Below, piece by piece: positions 52,348-60,595 of a stretch of 64,000 nt of DNA; within the stretch, counting starts at the first letter, position 1, and every line of letters starts with the position of its first letter. The translations under genes and the position numbers were made by a program. The notes beneath the pieces are model-generated. The model saw only the letters and a list, made by a program, of their open reading frames with translations. It searched no databases and was not told the DNA's origin. The stretch covers positions 1 through 64,000 of the forward strand of contig JARYMB010000010.1 in the NCBI GenBank assembly GCA_029907345.1, read 5' to 3'. This DNA comes from Methanolinea sp. (GTDB lineage Archaea; Halobacteriota; Methanomicrobia; Methanomicrobiales; Methanospirillaceae).

Positions 52348-52958
52348 GGAAGGATCTGCTGAAGGAGGCGCCGGGCCCAGGCAAGTTTCGCCCTCTTCAT
52401 CCGGTCAACGCGGGTGTCGTCAGGATCGAACCCGCGCAACGTGATTTTCGAGGCACCGAGGGCCTGCGCCGCAAAGACGGCACGGTCCCCGTCCGTGAAT
52501 CCCCCGAAATTGTGAACGCGGGGCAGGGGGCGGCTCTGCGTCGTCCCGACAATGGGGCCTGTGAAACGGGGAACCCAGGTGCGGAGGAGCGGGATGTTAT
52601 CGCCGTGGGCGTGCACGACGATGACGGTGCCCTCCCTGTTCATGTCGATGAATTCCTCCTGTGCACCGTCGAGGTCGGTAAAGATCGCATCCGGCCGGAT
52701 GCCGTGGGAATAGAGGACAAGTGCTGCAGCGTCAGCGGCAAGCACGCACCCGCTGACGATGGGGATCTCGCGACTGAGGGTAGGGGCGTTTCCGCAGACG
52801 CAGACGTCCTTTCCCGCGATCATCCGGGAGAGGAGCGGGAGGTCGTCACGGTCGAGGAGACCTGCGAGGATTCCGGCAGCCCTTTCGTCCTCTTTCCGGT
52901 CAAAACCGAAATACCCGACGATCTCCTCGTAAATGGGCTCCCACTCCTCAAATTTCAT
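52344..52958 (-). CDS. mptE: 6-hydroxymethyl-7,8-dihydropterin pyrophosphokinase MptE
   Basis: This archaeal enzyme transfers pyrophosphate to hydroxymethyldihydropterin on the way to tetrahydromethanopterin. The 204-residue product has AGKDVCVCGNAPTLSRE, VLAADAAALVLYSHGIRPDAIFTDLDG and VVHAHGDNIPLLRTWV, a pattern typical of COG1634. Start 52958 (MKFEEWEP) is chosen because the frame upstream is a shadow of the DHH gene. It overlaps that gene by 11 bases and the radical SAM gene by four, so the three are co-transcribed leftward. Confidence 0.9.
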   Translation of the reverse strand: MKFEEWEPIYEEIVGYFGFDRKEDERAAGILAGLLDRDDLPLLSRMIAGKDVCVCGNAPTLSREIPIVSGCVLAADAAALVLYSHGIRPDAIFTDLDGAQEEFIDMNREGTVIVVHAHGDNIPLLRTWVPRFTGPIVGTTQSRPLPRVHNFGGFTDGDRAVFAAQALGASKITLRGFDPDDTRVDRMKRAKLAWARRLLQQILP

Positions 52959-54411
52959 GGCCCTCCTCTGCCTCGAGCCCGACGAGACCCATGAACCTCC
53001 TGATGAGCGGGTCCATGACGAGTGCAAGGAGGCCCTCCTTGTTCCTGACGCGCCGGAAGTAGGAGAGCGGGATGGTGGCGGCTGCCATGTTCGGGTGGCC
53101 CCCTGCATCGCCGATGTCGCCGAACGCTTCTTCGAGGACGTTTCCGATGTGGAGCCTGATGTCCCTGTTCCGGGCCGAAATAACGATTGCGTCGTCCGTG
53201 ATCCCGTAGACGAGAGCCGTGTTGACACCCTCGAGCGAGATTAAGAGGTCCGCTGCCTGGGGCAGGGAGTCGCGGTTGTGGACGTAGCCGACGTTCGAGA
53301 AGAGGTACCCGCTCTGGATGTGCCTGTTTTTGATTGCATTCCCCAGCACGTCGAGCGTCTCCTGGGAGAGCGACGGGGACATGATCTGGTCGAGGATGTC
53401 ACCGTCCGTTAAGGGGAGGAGGAACGCCGCGTTGGAGAGGTCCTGGGGCGTGACGTTCCTCCGGAATTCACGGGTGTCGGACCGGATTCCGTAGAAGAGG
53501 CCTGTCGCAACGTTCTTGTCGACCGGGATATCAAGTTCCTGGAGGTACTGGGAGATGATGCTTGCCGTTGCACCCATCCCCGGGCGGATATCGGAAAACG
53601 TCGCGCTTTCCTGCCCGTGCCCGTTCTTGTGGTGGTCGATGATGATGGATACGCGCGTCCGGGGCGAGAGGGAGTTGTTCATCCCCGGTCCCGGGCTGTC
53701 CACGAGGGCGATGTAGGAGCAGTCCTGAATCGCCTGGGGATCGAGCTTTTCCATTTTGATATCCAGGAGGTTGACCATCGTCCGGTTCTCCTGGTGCCCG
53801 ATGATGCCGTCGTAGAAGATCCGGCATTTGAGTTTCTGGGGGTTCGCGCTCCTTGCGATGGCGGCGAGTGCCATGGCGCTCCCGATGGCATCCGGGTCAG
53901 GGTTGTTGTGGGTGACGATTGCGAGCGTCCCCTCCCACCCGGCGAGGAGGGAGTGCAGTTTCCGGGCGAGGCCGCCGGCATGGGCCTTGTCGGCCTGGTG
54001 AATGGCGGCCCTTGCGACCACCTGCTGGGGGTAGAGGACGAGGTCGGCCCCTGCAGCCCCGAGCAGGCCGGCACCGAGGGGGTCCGTTGCACGGGCGATG
54101 ATGTAAGTCGTCGGGAGGGCCTGGCGGAGGGTCCTGACTGCAGTGGTATTGACCTGGTTGTTGCCGGAGAGGACGAAGGCCACCTCGAAAGCAGGAAGTC
54201 CCGCAGGGAAACCGGGATCCGAGATGTCCCTCCGGACTGCGTCGAATTTTTGTTCGCGCAGTTCCCGCACCCGGGACTCGTCGATGTCGCAGACAAGGAC
54301 GCTCTCTTTCCGTGCAGCCAGTTCCTGGGCGACATGGTACCCCGTGGTCCCGCACCCGAGGACTGCATACCGGACACTCCCCCCGATCCCTGATCCACCG
54401 GCCCTTGGCAT
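52948..54411 (-). CDS. TrkA-N/DHH-DHHA1 phosphoesterase fusion
   Basis: This 487-residue protein combines an N-terminal Rossmann TrkA-N domain (AVLGCGTTGYHVAQEL, VLVCDIDESRV; about residues 12-140) with a DHH phosphoesterase. In the phosphoesterase, THNNPDPDAIGSAMAL and SIIIDHHKNG provide the metal-binding Asp and His residues. A C-terminal DHHA1 domain carries the GDAGGHPNMAAATI motif. DHH-DHHA1 enzymes cleave cyclic dinucleotides or short RNAs; the TrkA-N part may sense NAD or a nucleotide. It is the first gene of the mptE-radical SAM operon and diverges from tRNA-Lys. Confidence 0.9.
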   Translation of the reverse strand: MPRAGGSGIGGSVRYAVLGCGTTGYHVAQELAARKESVLVCDIDESRVRELREQKFDAVRRDISDPGFPAGLPAFEVAFVLSGNNQVNTTAVRTLRQALPTTYIIARATDPLGAGLLGAAGADLVLYPQQVVARAAIHQADKAHAGGLARKLHSLLAGWEGTLAIVTHNNPDPDAIGSAMALAAIARSANPQKLKCRIFYDGIIGHQENRTMVNLLDIKMEKLDPQAIQDCSYIALVDSPGPGMNNSLSPRTRVSIIIDHHKNGHGQESATFSDIRPGMGATASIISQYLQELDIPVDKNVATGLFYGIRSDTREFRRNVTPQDLSNAAFLLPLTDGDILDQIMSPSLSQETLDVLGNAIKNRHIQSGYLFSNVGYVHNRDSLPQAADLLISLEGVNTALVYGITDDAIVISARNRDIRLHIGNVLEEAFGDIGDAGGHPNMAAATIPLSYFRRVRNKEGLLALVMDPLIRRFMGLVGLEAEEGHEI

Positions 54412-54515
54412 GCAACAATGTCATTTCGAGAGATAATTAAGGTTACAACCGGGGACACGCCTCAAAGAAGCGATTCCCGTGCATTTCCCGCCAAAGGGAT
54501 GCGGGAAAACGAAAA

Positions 54516-54523
54516 CATTTATA
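54516..54523 (+). promoter_or_regulatory. TATA box (box A) for tRNA-Lys
   Basis: CATTTATA, preceded by an A-rich BRE-like AAAAC, lies about 40 bases before the mature tRNA 5' end, as is usual for archaeal tRNA genes with a short 5' leader. Confidence 0.5.
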
Positions 54524-54560
54524 CTTCATTCGGACCCACATTTAAGGGCCAATCGGTCAC

Positions 54561-54634
54561 GGGCTTGTAGCTTAGTTCGGAAGAGCGACGGACTCTTAAT
54601 CCGTAGGTCAAGGGTTCAAATCCCTTCAGGCCCG
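54561..54634 (+). tRNA. tRNA-Lys (anticodon CTT)
   Basis: The acceptor arm GGGCTTG pairs with CAGGCCC (one T-G wobble). The D-stem is GCTT/GAGC. The anticodon stem ACGGA/TCCGT holds the loop CTCTTAA with anticodon CTT, and the T-arm AAGGG-TTCAAAT-CCCTT is canonical. The discriminator base at 54634 is G. CCA is not encoded and no intron is visible. A T-rich tract follows. Confidence 0.95.
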
Positions 54635-54635
54635 C

Positions 54636-54656
54636 TTTCCTTTTCGTTTTTCTTTC
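54636..54656 (+). terminator. T-rich terminator after tRNA-Lys
   Basis: The stretch contains T runs of three, four, five and three interrupted by C and G, directly after the tRNA 3' end, matching the usual archaeal terminator. Confidence 0.5.
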
Positions 54657-54741
54657 CAGGAGAATATCATTTTGCCGCCCGGGAATAACCCTTTTTTCCC
54701 CGGCTCCCGAATCATTACAGGTACAGAAGGACGGGAGAAAG

Positions 54742-55494
54742 ATGGCCGGGCCGGTGCAGGATTCTTGCGATGAAGATGCCGTTTTTTCGCACCAGCTCGA
54801 CCTTTTTACTGCCTGTTCGACCGAGAAGGGGATCGAACTCGTCGTCCTCGGCGAACTGATCGCCACACTTCCACGCCGGAAAGCATTCCTCGATATCGGT
54901 GCGGGGCAGGGGACACTGACCATCCCCGTCTCCCAGTTGTTTGAATCGACCACGGTCGTCGAACCAAACCCGATCATGGCAGCCAAATTCCAAAAGAGGT
55001 ACCCGGAGTTCCGTGTCTTTGGGTGCGGGTGGGAATCGGCAGACTTAAAAGACGAACGCTTCGACCTCATCCTCTGCTCCCACGTCCTCTACTACATCCC
55101 GGCGGGCTCATGGGAGTCCGTCGTCGGCAGGATGTATTCTTTTCTCGCACCGGGTGGATGCCTTGCGATCGTCCTCCAGTCCCCCCTGGGCCAGGTCGCA
55201 ACGTTCTTTAACCATTTCACGACCTACGACGTGCCCATCCTGGAACTCACGGAGAGGCTGATTGCACGGTACGGAGACAACGCGGTCAGCCTCCGGTACT
55301 TCCAGAACCAGATCCGGACCGAAACCCTGGAGGACATGGTGGAGATCGGTCTTTTCCTCCTGATAGACCCGTCGTTCCGCTCGAAAAGGGACGAAATTGC
55401 GAGGTACTGCGAGGAGCACCACAGGACAGGGACAGGATATTCCCTCGACCAGGACGAGATCCTGCTCGTGGTACGGAAAAAGAACGGGGAATGA
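54742..55494 (+). CDS. Class I SAM-dependent methyltransferase, unknown substrate
   Basis: This 250-residue methyltransferase has motif I AFLDIGAGQGTLTIPVS near residue 48, the acidic TTVVEPNP, motif IV-like FDLILCSHVLYYIP and post-motif FLAPGGCLAIVLQSP. The C-terminal region (TFFNHFTTYDVPILELTERL) resembles small-molecule methyltransferases rather than RNA enzymes. There is no operon partner: it lies between tRNA-Lys and the convergent ABC ATPase. The substrate is not predictable. Confidence 0.85.
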   Translation: MAGPVQDSCDEDAVFSHQLDLFTACSTEKGIELVVLGELIATLPRRKAFLDIGAGQGTLTIPVSQLFESTTVVEPNPIMAAKFQKRYPEFRVFGCGWESADLKDERFDLILCSHVLYYIPAGSWESVVGRMYSFLAPGGCLAIVLQSPLGQVATFFNHFTTYDVPILELTERLIARYGDNAVSLRYFQNQIRTETLEDMVEIGLFLLIDPSFRSKRDEIARYCEEHHRTGTGYSLDQDEILLVVRKKNGE

Positions 55495-55512
55495 CCGGGA
55501 GTATGCCGGTCC

Positions 55513-56400
55513 TCATGCCCCGATCTTCACCAGCATCTCCTCGAGGCTCGGGTAGTGGGACTCCACGCGCTCGACGGCTCCTCCCGCGGCGACGATCTCC
55601 TGCGTGACCCGGTTCATCTCGCCGACACTCGGGGCATAAACCCGGAAGTACCCGCCGTCCCGCGAAAAGTCGAGTATCCCCTGGAGCCTTTCCGGATCGC
55701 CGATAGTGAAAAATACGGTGTAGTAGACGGATCCAAACATCTCCCGCAGTTCCGAAATTGTCCCGAGGGCCACGGGCTCCCCCCTGCGAAGGATCAGGAT
55801 ATGGTCGCAGATGGCCTCGACCTGGTAGAGGTTGTGGGCCGAGAGGACGATGGTCTTTTTCCGGGATCGCAGGTCACGCAGGAGGTCAATGATGTGGCGG
55901 GACGTCATCGGATCGAGGCCCGACGTTGCCTCGTCGTAGATGAGAAGGGAAGGGTCGTGGATGAGTGACCGGGCGATCGCCGCCTTTCTCTTCATGCCCT
56001 TCGAAAATTCCCCTATCTTTTTCCCGTTGTCCTCGAGTGCGAGCCAGTCCAGGAGCTCGCGGCTCCGTGCCCGGATCGAACCGCGATCCATCCCGTAGAT
56101 CTCGCCAAAGAAGGCGAGGTACTCGTTCACCTTCATCGTCTCGTAGAGGCGCGACTCCTCGGGGAGGTACCCGATCTGCTGCCTGATGCCATCCGGGTTG
56201 TCGAGGACGTTCTTCCCGTTTATCGCAAGGTGACCGCCCGAGGGCTCGATGAGCCCGGCAAGTATCTTGAGGAGCGTGGTCTTTCCCGCACCGTTGTGCC
56301 CGATGATCCCCAGTATCCTGCCCTCGTCAAGGTCAAAGCTGATATTTCTGAGTACCGTCGTCTTCCCGTAAACCTTGGAGAGGTCCCTTGCCGTTATCAT
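55513..56400 (-). CDS. ABC transporter ATP-binding protein (ABC-2/NatA-like)
   Basis: This 295-residue ATPase has Walker A GHNGAGKTT near residue 35, the Q-loop region QQIGYLPEESRLYE, the signature FSKGMKRK and Walker B LLIYDEATSGLD. A C-terminal extension (SVYYTVFFTIGDPERLQG to the end) is typical of exporters of the Nat/Ccm type. Start 56400 was chosen because the domain begins MITARDLSKVYG. It is divergent from two permease genes that begin 83 bases away, with which it probably forms one transporter. Confidence 0.93.
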   Translation of the reverse strand: MITARDLSKVYGKTTVLRNISFDLDEGRILGIIGHNGAGKTTLLKILAGLIEPSGGHLAINGKNVLDNPDGIRQQIGYLPEESRLYETMKVNEYLAFFGEIYGMDRGSIRARSRELLDWLALEDNGKKIGEFSKGMKRKAAIARSLIHDPSLLIYDEATSGLDPMTSRHIIDLLRDLRSRKKTIVLSAHNLYQVEAICDHILILRRGEPVALGTISELREMFGSVYYTVFFTIGDPERLQGILDFSRDGGYFRVYAPSVGEMNRVTQEIVAAGGAVERVESHYPSLEEMLVKIGA

Positions 56401-56440
56401 GAGAGAGCCGGTCCTGTTGTCCAGATTCCTTGACCTGCAA

Positions 56441-56464
56441 GGTATTATAGGTACTGAACCTACC
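56441..56464. promoter_or_regulatory. Inverted repeat overlapping TATA-like element between divergent ABC genes
   Basis: TAGGT (56448-56452) and ACCTA (56458-56462) are exact complements around ACTGA. They overlap the TATA-like TATTATA (56443-56449), the only A+T-rich element between the divergent ATPase and permease genes. A regulator bound here could control both directions. This is positional inference. Confidence 0.4.
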
Positions 56465-56482
56465 ATTCACGGGAAAAGAATC

Positions 56483-58297
56483 GTGGACGTGCGGGCATTC
56501 CTCTCCCACGCGGCAACCATGGCGCGGTGGGAGGTGAAAAGGACCTTCGGCGTGATGGGGAAAAATACCCTCCCGGTTGCCATAGTCCTCGTGTTCTGCC
56601 TCGTTGCAACCACCGGGCTGACCGCCGAACGCGGTCTCCACATCCAGGACGGAATTTACCGGCTCGGGACGGACAACCCGGCGGTCACGGAGATCCTCGG
56701 CGGAGATGCACGGTTCGTCGTCTCGTACGGAAACAGGGACGCCCTCTTTTCGAACCGCGGGTCCCTCGACATCATCATCACCGGCACGGACGTCTACGTC
56801 CATGACAGCGATCGGGGGAGATCCGCTCTCCGGACACTCCAGAGGGACTACCAGCATTACCTCGACTCCGTTTACAGCGCCCAGCAGGACCTTTTTGCGG
56901 CGTATCCTCTCTGGATTGACGTCCAGGAGATAAAGAGCGAACTCGATTTCTCGGCGACGCAGTCCGGCAGGCAGATATCGGCAGTGGCGACCCCGCGACA
57001 GCCCCCCGTCCCCGAAAAGCCGGTGGAACAGGTCCCGACACCCGAACCCGGCATCCCGATCCCGCCCGGGGAGATCCGGCAGGGTCTCCTGCAGTCGCGG
57101 GAACAGCTGGGCGAGATTGCCCGGTACTCGGATCTCCTCGGGTCGGAAAGCCCATTCGGGTCCTTCCGGATACCCTCGCAGCTCTCCCCGCCGCTCCCCT
57201 TCGATTCGATCATCCTGGTCTTCCTCTTCATATTCCCGCTCTACTTCTCCTCGCAGTTTTACATGATGAGCATCATGCAGGAACGGATCGAGCGGAGGGG
57301 GGAAGTCCTCCTCTCGAGCCCGGCAGGCGGCGCTGCCATCGTGGTCGGAAAGGCCCTCCCCTACCTTGCGGGGATGCTTGCCATCTCGACGGGAATCGCG
57401 CTTTACATCCGGGCACCCCTCACGATCCTCCTGCCCCTCGTCCCCGTCATCCTCTTCTTCCTGGGAAGCGCCCTCGTGATAGGCATGGTATCCCGGAGTT
57501 TCAAGGAACTCTCGTTCATCTCCATCTTTTTCTCGACCATCGCGACTTCGTACCTCTTCTTTCCCAGCATCTTTGCAAACGTCCACGTCATCAGTATCGT
57601 CTCTCCGCTCACCCTCATCGTCCTCTCCCTGCAGGGAGAGACCTACACGGCGACCCAGTATATCTACTCGACGTCCCTGTTCTTCCTGACAAGCGTAATC
57701 CTCTTTTACGTCGGGATCGTGAATTTCCGCGAGGAGCGGCTTTTTTCCCTCTCAGGCATCGTTGCCCGCATACGGGAATTCGTCTCGGCAGCCCTCTCCG
57801 CGCGGCACCCGTACATCTCGGTCTTTGCCGTGAGTGCCCTCCTCGTGCCCTTCGTCTTCATGGTGCAGATGCTCCTCCTCGTCCTCGTCTTCAACCTCCC
57901 CATGCCGCTCTCCCTCGTCATCCTCATCGTGACTGCAGCCTGCGTCGAGGAGGTTGCAAAATCGGTCGGCATTGCGACATTCATCCTCGAGGGAGGGTCC
58001 GGGGTATCGTGGACGTTCGTCGCACTCGGGTCCCTTGCGACCGCTGCAGGGTTCCTCTTTGCCGAAAAGCTCCTCCTCTTCGTCACGCTGGCCCAGATCA
58101 CCGAGAGCATCTTCGGGAGCATCCTCTTTCTCACGCTCGGGTCCCTTGCATACCCGTTCCTCCTCCACTTTGCCTGCGTGCTCGTCCTCTCGGTCTTTGT
58201 CAGGGTACTGGGCCGGAAGGGGTATCTCCCGGGCCTTGGCCTTGCAACCCTCATCCATTGCCTGTACAATGCCACGATCATCCTGGGGTGGATCTGA
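56483..58297 (+). CDS. ABC-2 type permease fused to PrsW-like membrane protease domain
   Basis: This 604-residue protein's N-terminal part is an ABC-2 permease: a first membrane segment after ARWEVKRTFG, a long extracytoplasmic loop (about residues 50-240) and a membrane bundle from FLFIFPLYFSSQFYMMSIM. The C-terminal 150 residues resemble the PrsW glutamic protease family: EEVAK at 489-493, F524-x3-E528 and H592-x3-N596. It starts at GTG 56483 about 35 bases after a TATA-like box; GTG 56489 or ATG 56519 are alternatives. The next permease begins immediately after the stop. A transporter that also cleaves membrane substrates is inferred. Confidence 0.84.
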   Translation: MDVRAFLSHAATMARWEVKRTFGVMGKNTLPVAIVLVFCLVATTGLTAERGLHIQDGIYRLGTDNPAVTEILGGDARFVVSYGNRDALFSNRGSLDIIITGTDVYVHDSDRGRSALRTLQRDYQHYLDSVYSAQQDLFAAYPLWIDVQEIKSELDFSATQSGRQISAVATPRQPPVPEKPVEQVPTPEPGIPIPPGEIRQGLLQSREQLGEIARYSDLLGSESPFGSFRIPSQLSPPLPFDSIILVFLFIFPLYFSSQFYMMSIMQERIERRGEVLLSSPAGGAAIVVGKALPYLAGMLAISTGIALYIRAPLTILLPLVPVILFFLGSALVIGMVSRSFKELSFISIFFSTIATSYLFFPSIFANVHVISIVSPLTLIVLSLQGETYTATQYIYSTSLFFLTSVILFYVGIVNFREERLFSLSGIVARIREFVSAALSARHPYISVFAVSALLVPFVFMVQMLLLVLVFNLPMPLSLVILIVTAACVEEVAKSVGIATFILEGGSGVSWTFVALGSLATAAGFLFAEKLLLFVTLAQITESIFGSILFLTLGSLAYPFLLHFACVLVLSVFVRVLGRKGYLPGLGLATLIHCLYNATIILGWI

Positions 58298-59377
58298 ATG
58301 AAAACGAGGAATATCCTGCTCATCGTGAAAAAGGACCTCGGAAGCCTTGCCCACGAGAGGACGATCCTGCTCGCGATCCTCCTCCAGCTCTTCGTAGCCC
58401 TCTTCTCCTCGTTCCTCATGGTCGGGCTCACCTCGATGTACGACCCGTCTGCCCTGGCACGGTTCGAGGGTGTCCGGTACCCTGTCGGGTACGTGGGGGA
58501 ACAGGGCGATTTGACGAGGCTCCTCCGCGAGTCCCGGCAGTTCGTGGTCTACCCAATGGATCTTTCGACGGCAGTCGCCGCGCTGAAGGAACGCAAGCTC
58601 GCGGCGGTGCTGTACGTGCCTCCGACACCCCCCGATGCGGAAGAACCCGTCAAAATTACTCTCTATACGCTCCAGAACGACATCCAGTCCACGATCGTGA
58701 GCGTGAAATTAAAGGAGGTCTTCCTCGCCTACGAGGAGGCCCTGCGCACGCTGCGGGCGCAACGCCTCGACGTGATACCTGAAAAGCTCGAGTTCCCGGA
58801 TGCAGGGCCGGGTCCCGGATTCTACGAGTTCATCTACGGCCTGCTGATACCCCTCCTCCTCTTCATGCCGGCCATCATATCCGCGGCCCTCGTCATCGAC
58901 CTCATCTGCGAAGAGTTCCAGCACCACACCCTCGAGACCCTCCTCTCGACTCCCCTGACGATGACCGACGTTGCCTGGGGGAAGGTTGCCGCGTGCCTCG
59001 TCCTCGTCCCGCTCCAGGCAGGAACGTGGCTCGCACTCCTGTCACTCAACCGGATAGCAATCGCAAACATCCCCTGGATCATCCTGCACGTTGTTGCGGT
59101 CTCTCTCGTCCTCATCCTCCTTGCGGCCCTCGTCTCCCTCTTTTACAGGGAGAGGACGTCTGCCCAGTTCATCTTCTCGACGGGCGTCGTCGTCATCATG
59201 CTCGCGGCACTTGCGTTCCCGGGAAACCCGCTCAACACCATCGCCCAGCTCGCAACAGGGATAGAGACCCCGCTGCAGTACGCCGTTCTCGGCCTGTCGG
59301 CCGGGGCCTGCCTTGTCCTTGCTCTTGTCATGCAGGCGTTTGCAGGCCGGGTCCTGGCAAGGGGTCCGGGAGAGTAG
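58298..59377 (+). CDS. ABC-2 type permease (NatB-like)
   Basis: This 359-residue permease has a first transmembrane segment after NILLIVKKDLGSLAHERT, a large external loop with SALARFEGVRYPVGYVGE, and five or six further segments. The cytoplasmic coupling element EEFQHHTLETLLSTPLTMTDVAWGK is typical of ABC-2 exporters. It starts directly after the stop of the permease-protease gene. With the divergent ATPase it likely completes a heteromeric exporter. The substrate is unknown. Confidence 0.9.
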   Translation: MKTRNILLIVKKDLGSLAHERTILLAILLQLFVALFSSFLMVGLTSMYDPSALARFEGVRYPVGYVGEQGDLTRLLRESRQFVVYPMDLSTAVAALKERKLAAVLYVPPTPPDAEEPVKITLYTLQNDIQSTIVSVKLKEVFLAYEEALRTLRAQRLDVIPEKLEFPDAGPGPGFYEFIYGLLIPLLLFMPAIISAALVIDLICEEFQHHTLETLLSTPLTMTDVAWGKVAACLVLVPLQAGTWLALLSLNRIAIANIPWIILHVVAVSLVLILLAALVSLFYRERTSAQFIFSTGVVVIMLAALAFPGNPLNTIAQLATGIETPLQYAVLGLSAGACLVLALVMQAFAGRVLARGPGE

Positions 59378-59527
59378 GGGAGGAGCCGGCCCCTGCAGGA
59401 GGGTGCACGGGTCCCAAGGACCCATAATATCACCTCTTTTCATGTCTTCCCGGTTGCCGGGAAAGAAAATCCGATAAATTGAAGTTATAACCGTCGATTA
59501 CTACCTAATCTCTCAGGAGCTGGACTG

Positions 59528-60166
59528 ATGTTGTGTCCCAAGTGCGGGCGGGAGACGGAGACGGGAGGGAGGTACTGCCAGTGGTGTGGTGCAGACCTGA
59601 AAGTCGCGCCACCGCGTGCGGTTCTCCGCAAGAAGGTGGGAGAGATCACCACCGAAAAATATGCAGGTCTCCCGAGGAGGATTGGTGCAGGTCTCCTCGA
59701 TATCGTTTTTCTGCTTTTCCTCGATATCCTGGTCGCAGGCCTGGTCACCATCGTTTCGTGGATTGCCCAGAGGCCAAGCCCGCTCTCAGAGGCAGTCGTC
59801 ATGCTCTACCAGTATTACCGTCACGTGCCCCGGACCGATGCGTACGGGAACGTGGTCCGTGCTCTCGTCCCCAACCAGGTGATCATATTTTTCGGAATCT
59901 TCCTCCTGCTCGTCCCGTGGCTGTACTTTGCCTACCTCGAGAGCTCTTCCAACCAGGCGACACTCGGGAAGATGGTGATGCGCGTCGCTGTCACGGACAT
60001 GCGGGGGAACCGGATCACGTTTGCCCGGGCGAGCCTCCGGTTCCTGTGCATCTTTCTCTCTGTCCTGACGATCTTCATCGGGTTCCTGATCCCTGCGTTC
60101 ACGCGGTACAAGCAGGGACTGCACGATATCATTGCAGGAACCCTGATGTTCCTCCAGGAATACTAA
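59528..60166 (+). CDS. Zinc-ribbon RDD family membrane protein
   Basis: This 212-residue protein has an N-terminal zinc ribbon (CPKC near residue 3 and CQWC near residue 17) followed by an RDD domain with three to four membrane helices. The RDD Arg and Asp occur in YAGLPRRIGAGLLDIVFL, and later parts read NQATLGKMVMRVAVTD and RYKQGLHDIIAGT. RDD proteins are often ion transporters or membrane regulators, and the role here is unknown. A T8 tract follows the stop. Confidence 0.87.
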   Translation: MLCPKCGRETETGGRYCQWCGADLKVAPPRAVLRKKVGEITTEKYAGLPRRIGAGLLDIVFLLFLDILVAGLVTIVSWIAQRPSPLSEAVVMLYQYYRHVPRTDAYGNVVRALVPNQVIIFFGIFLLLVPWLYFAYLESSSNQATLGKMVMRVAVTDMRGNRITFARASLRFLCIFLSVLTIFIGFLIPAFTRYKQGLHDIIAGTLMFLQEY

Positions 60167-60177
60167 AAAAGTCCCTC

Positions 60178-60185
60178 TTTTTTTT
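60178..60185 (+). terminator. T8 terminator after RDD gene
   Basis: Eight consecutive T lie 12 bases past the stop codon. The next gene is on the opposite strand, so the tract fits transcript termination. Confidence 0.5.
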
Positions 60186-60361
60186 GGCATTCCATCTTTA
60201 TGTGAAGCTGGCAGGAAAAGGTCCCCCCTCGTCATACCCGCAAATCTCCGCCCGAAGAGGACCGGCCCTTTTTTAAAAACCAACCCCCCCGTTGGTTCGG
60301 GAAAACGGTCGCCCCCTCTCCCGGTGATCCGGACGTCAACAGCGGGGAAGGAAAAAGATAA

Positions 60362-60559
60362 TTACTCGTCGTACCGCCCTTTCAGGCCGGCCCATCCCGT
60401 GAAACCGCAATAGATGCAGCCGTCTCCGTCGCAGTGCCTGCACCGGCGGGCGGGTGACAGGACGAGGACGTAGCCGGTCTTTTCGCAGTAGATGCAGCCA
60501 GCCCCCTCGCAGTGGGTGCAGAGAACCCTTTCGTATTTCGGGGTGGTTTTTTCCGTCAT
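60362..60559 (-). CDS. Small cysteine-rich protein with DnaJ-type zinc repeats
   Basis: This 65-residue protein carries four CxxC pairs: CTHCEGAGCIYC and CRHCDGDGCIYC. Each unit is CxxCxGxGCxxC, the repeat of DnaJ zinc fingers. Two zinc ions could bind; no J domain is present. It follows ilvD by 36 bases on the same strand. Start ATG 60559 is preferred over GTG 60568. Possible roles are a metal-binding chaperone or an RNA-binding mini-protein, neither proven. Confidence 0.75.
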   Translation of the reverse strand: MTEKTTPKYERVLCTHCEGAGCIYCEKTGYVLVLSPARRCRHCDGDGCIYCGFTGWAGLKGRYDE

Positions 60560-60595
60560 CCGGATCACTCCGTGCGTTCTTTGCCTTCCGGGGAG

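Noticed and set aside
54742-55494. tRNA methyltransferase assignment because the gene follows tRNA-Lys
   Set aside because: Proximity alone is weak; no THUMP, PUA or tRNA-specific motif is visible, so it is left as a general methyltransferase.
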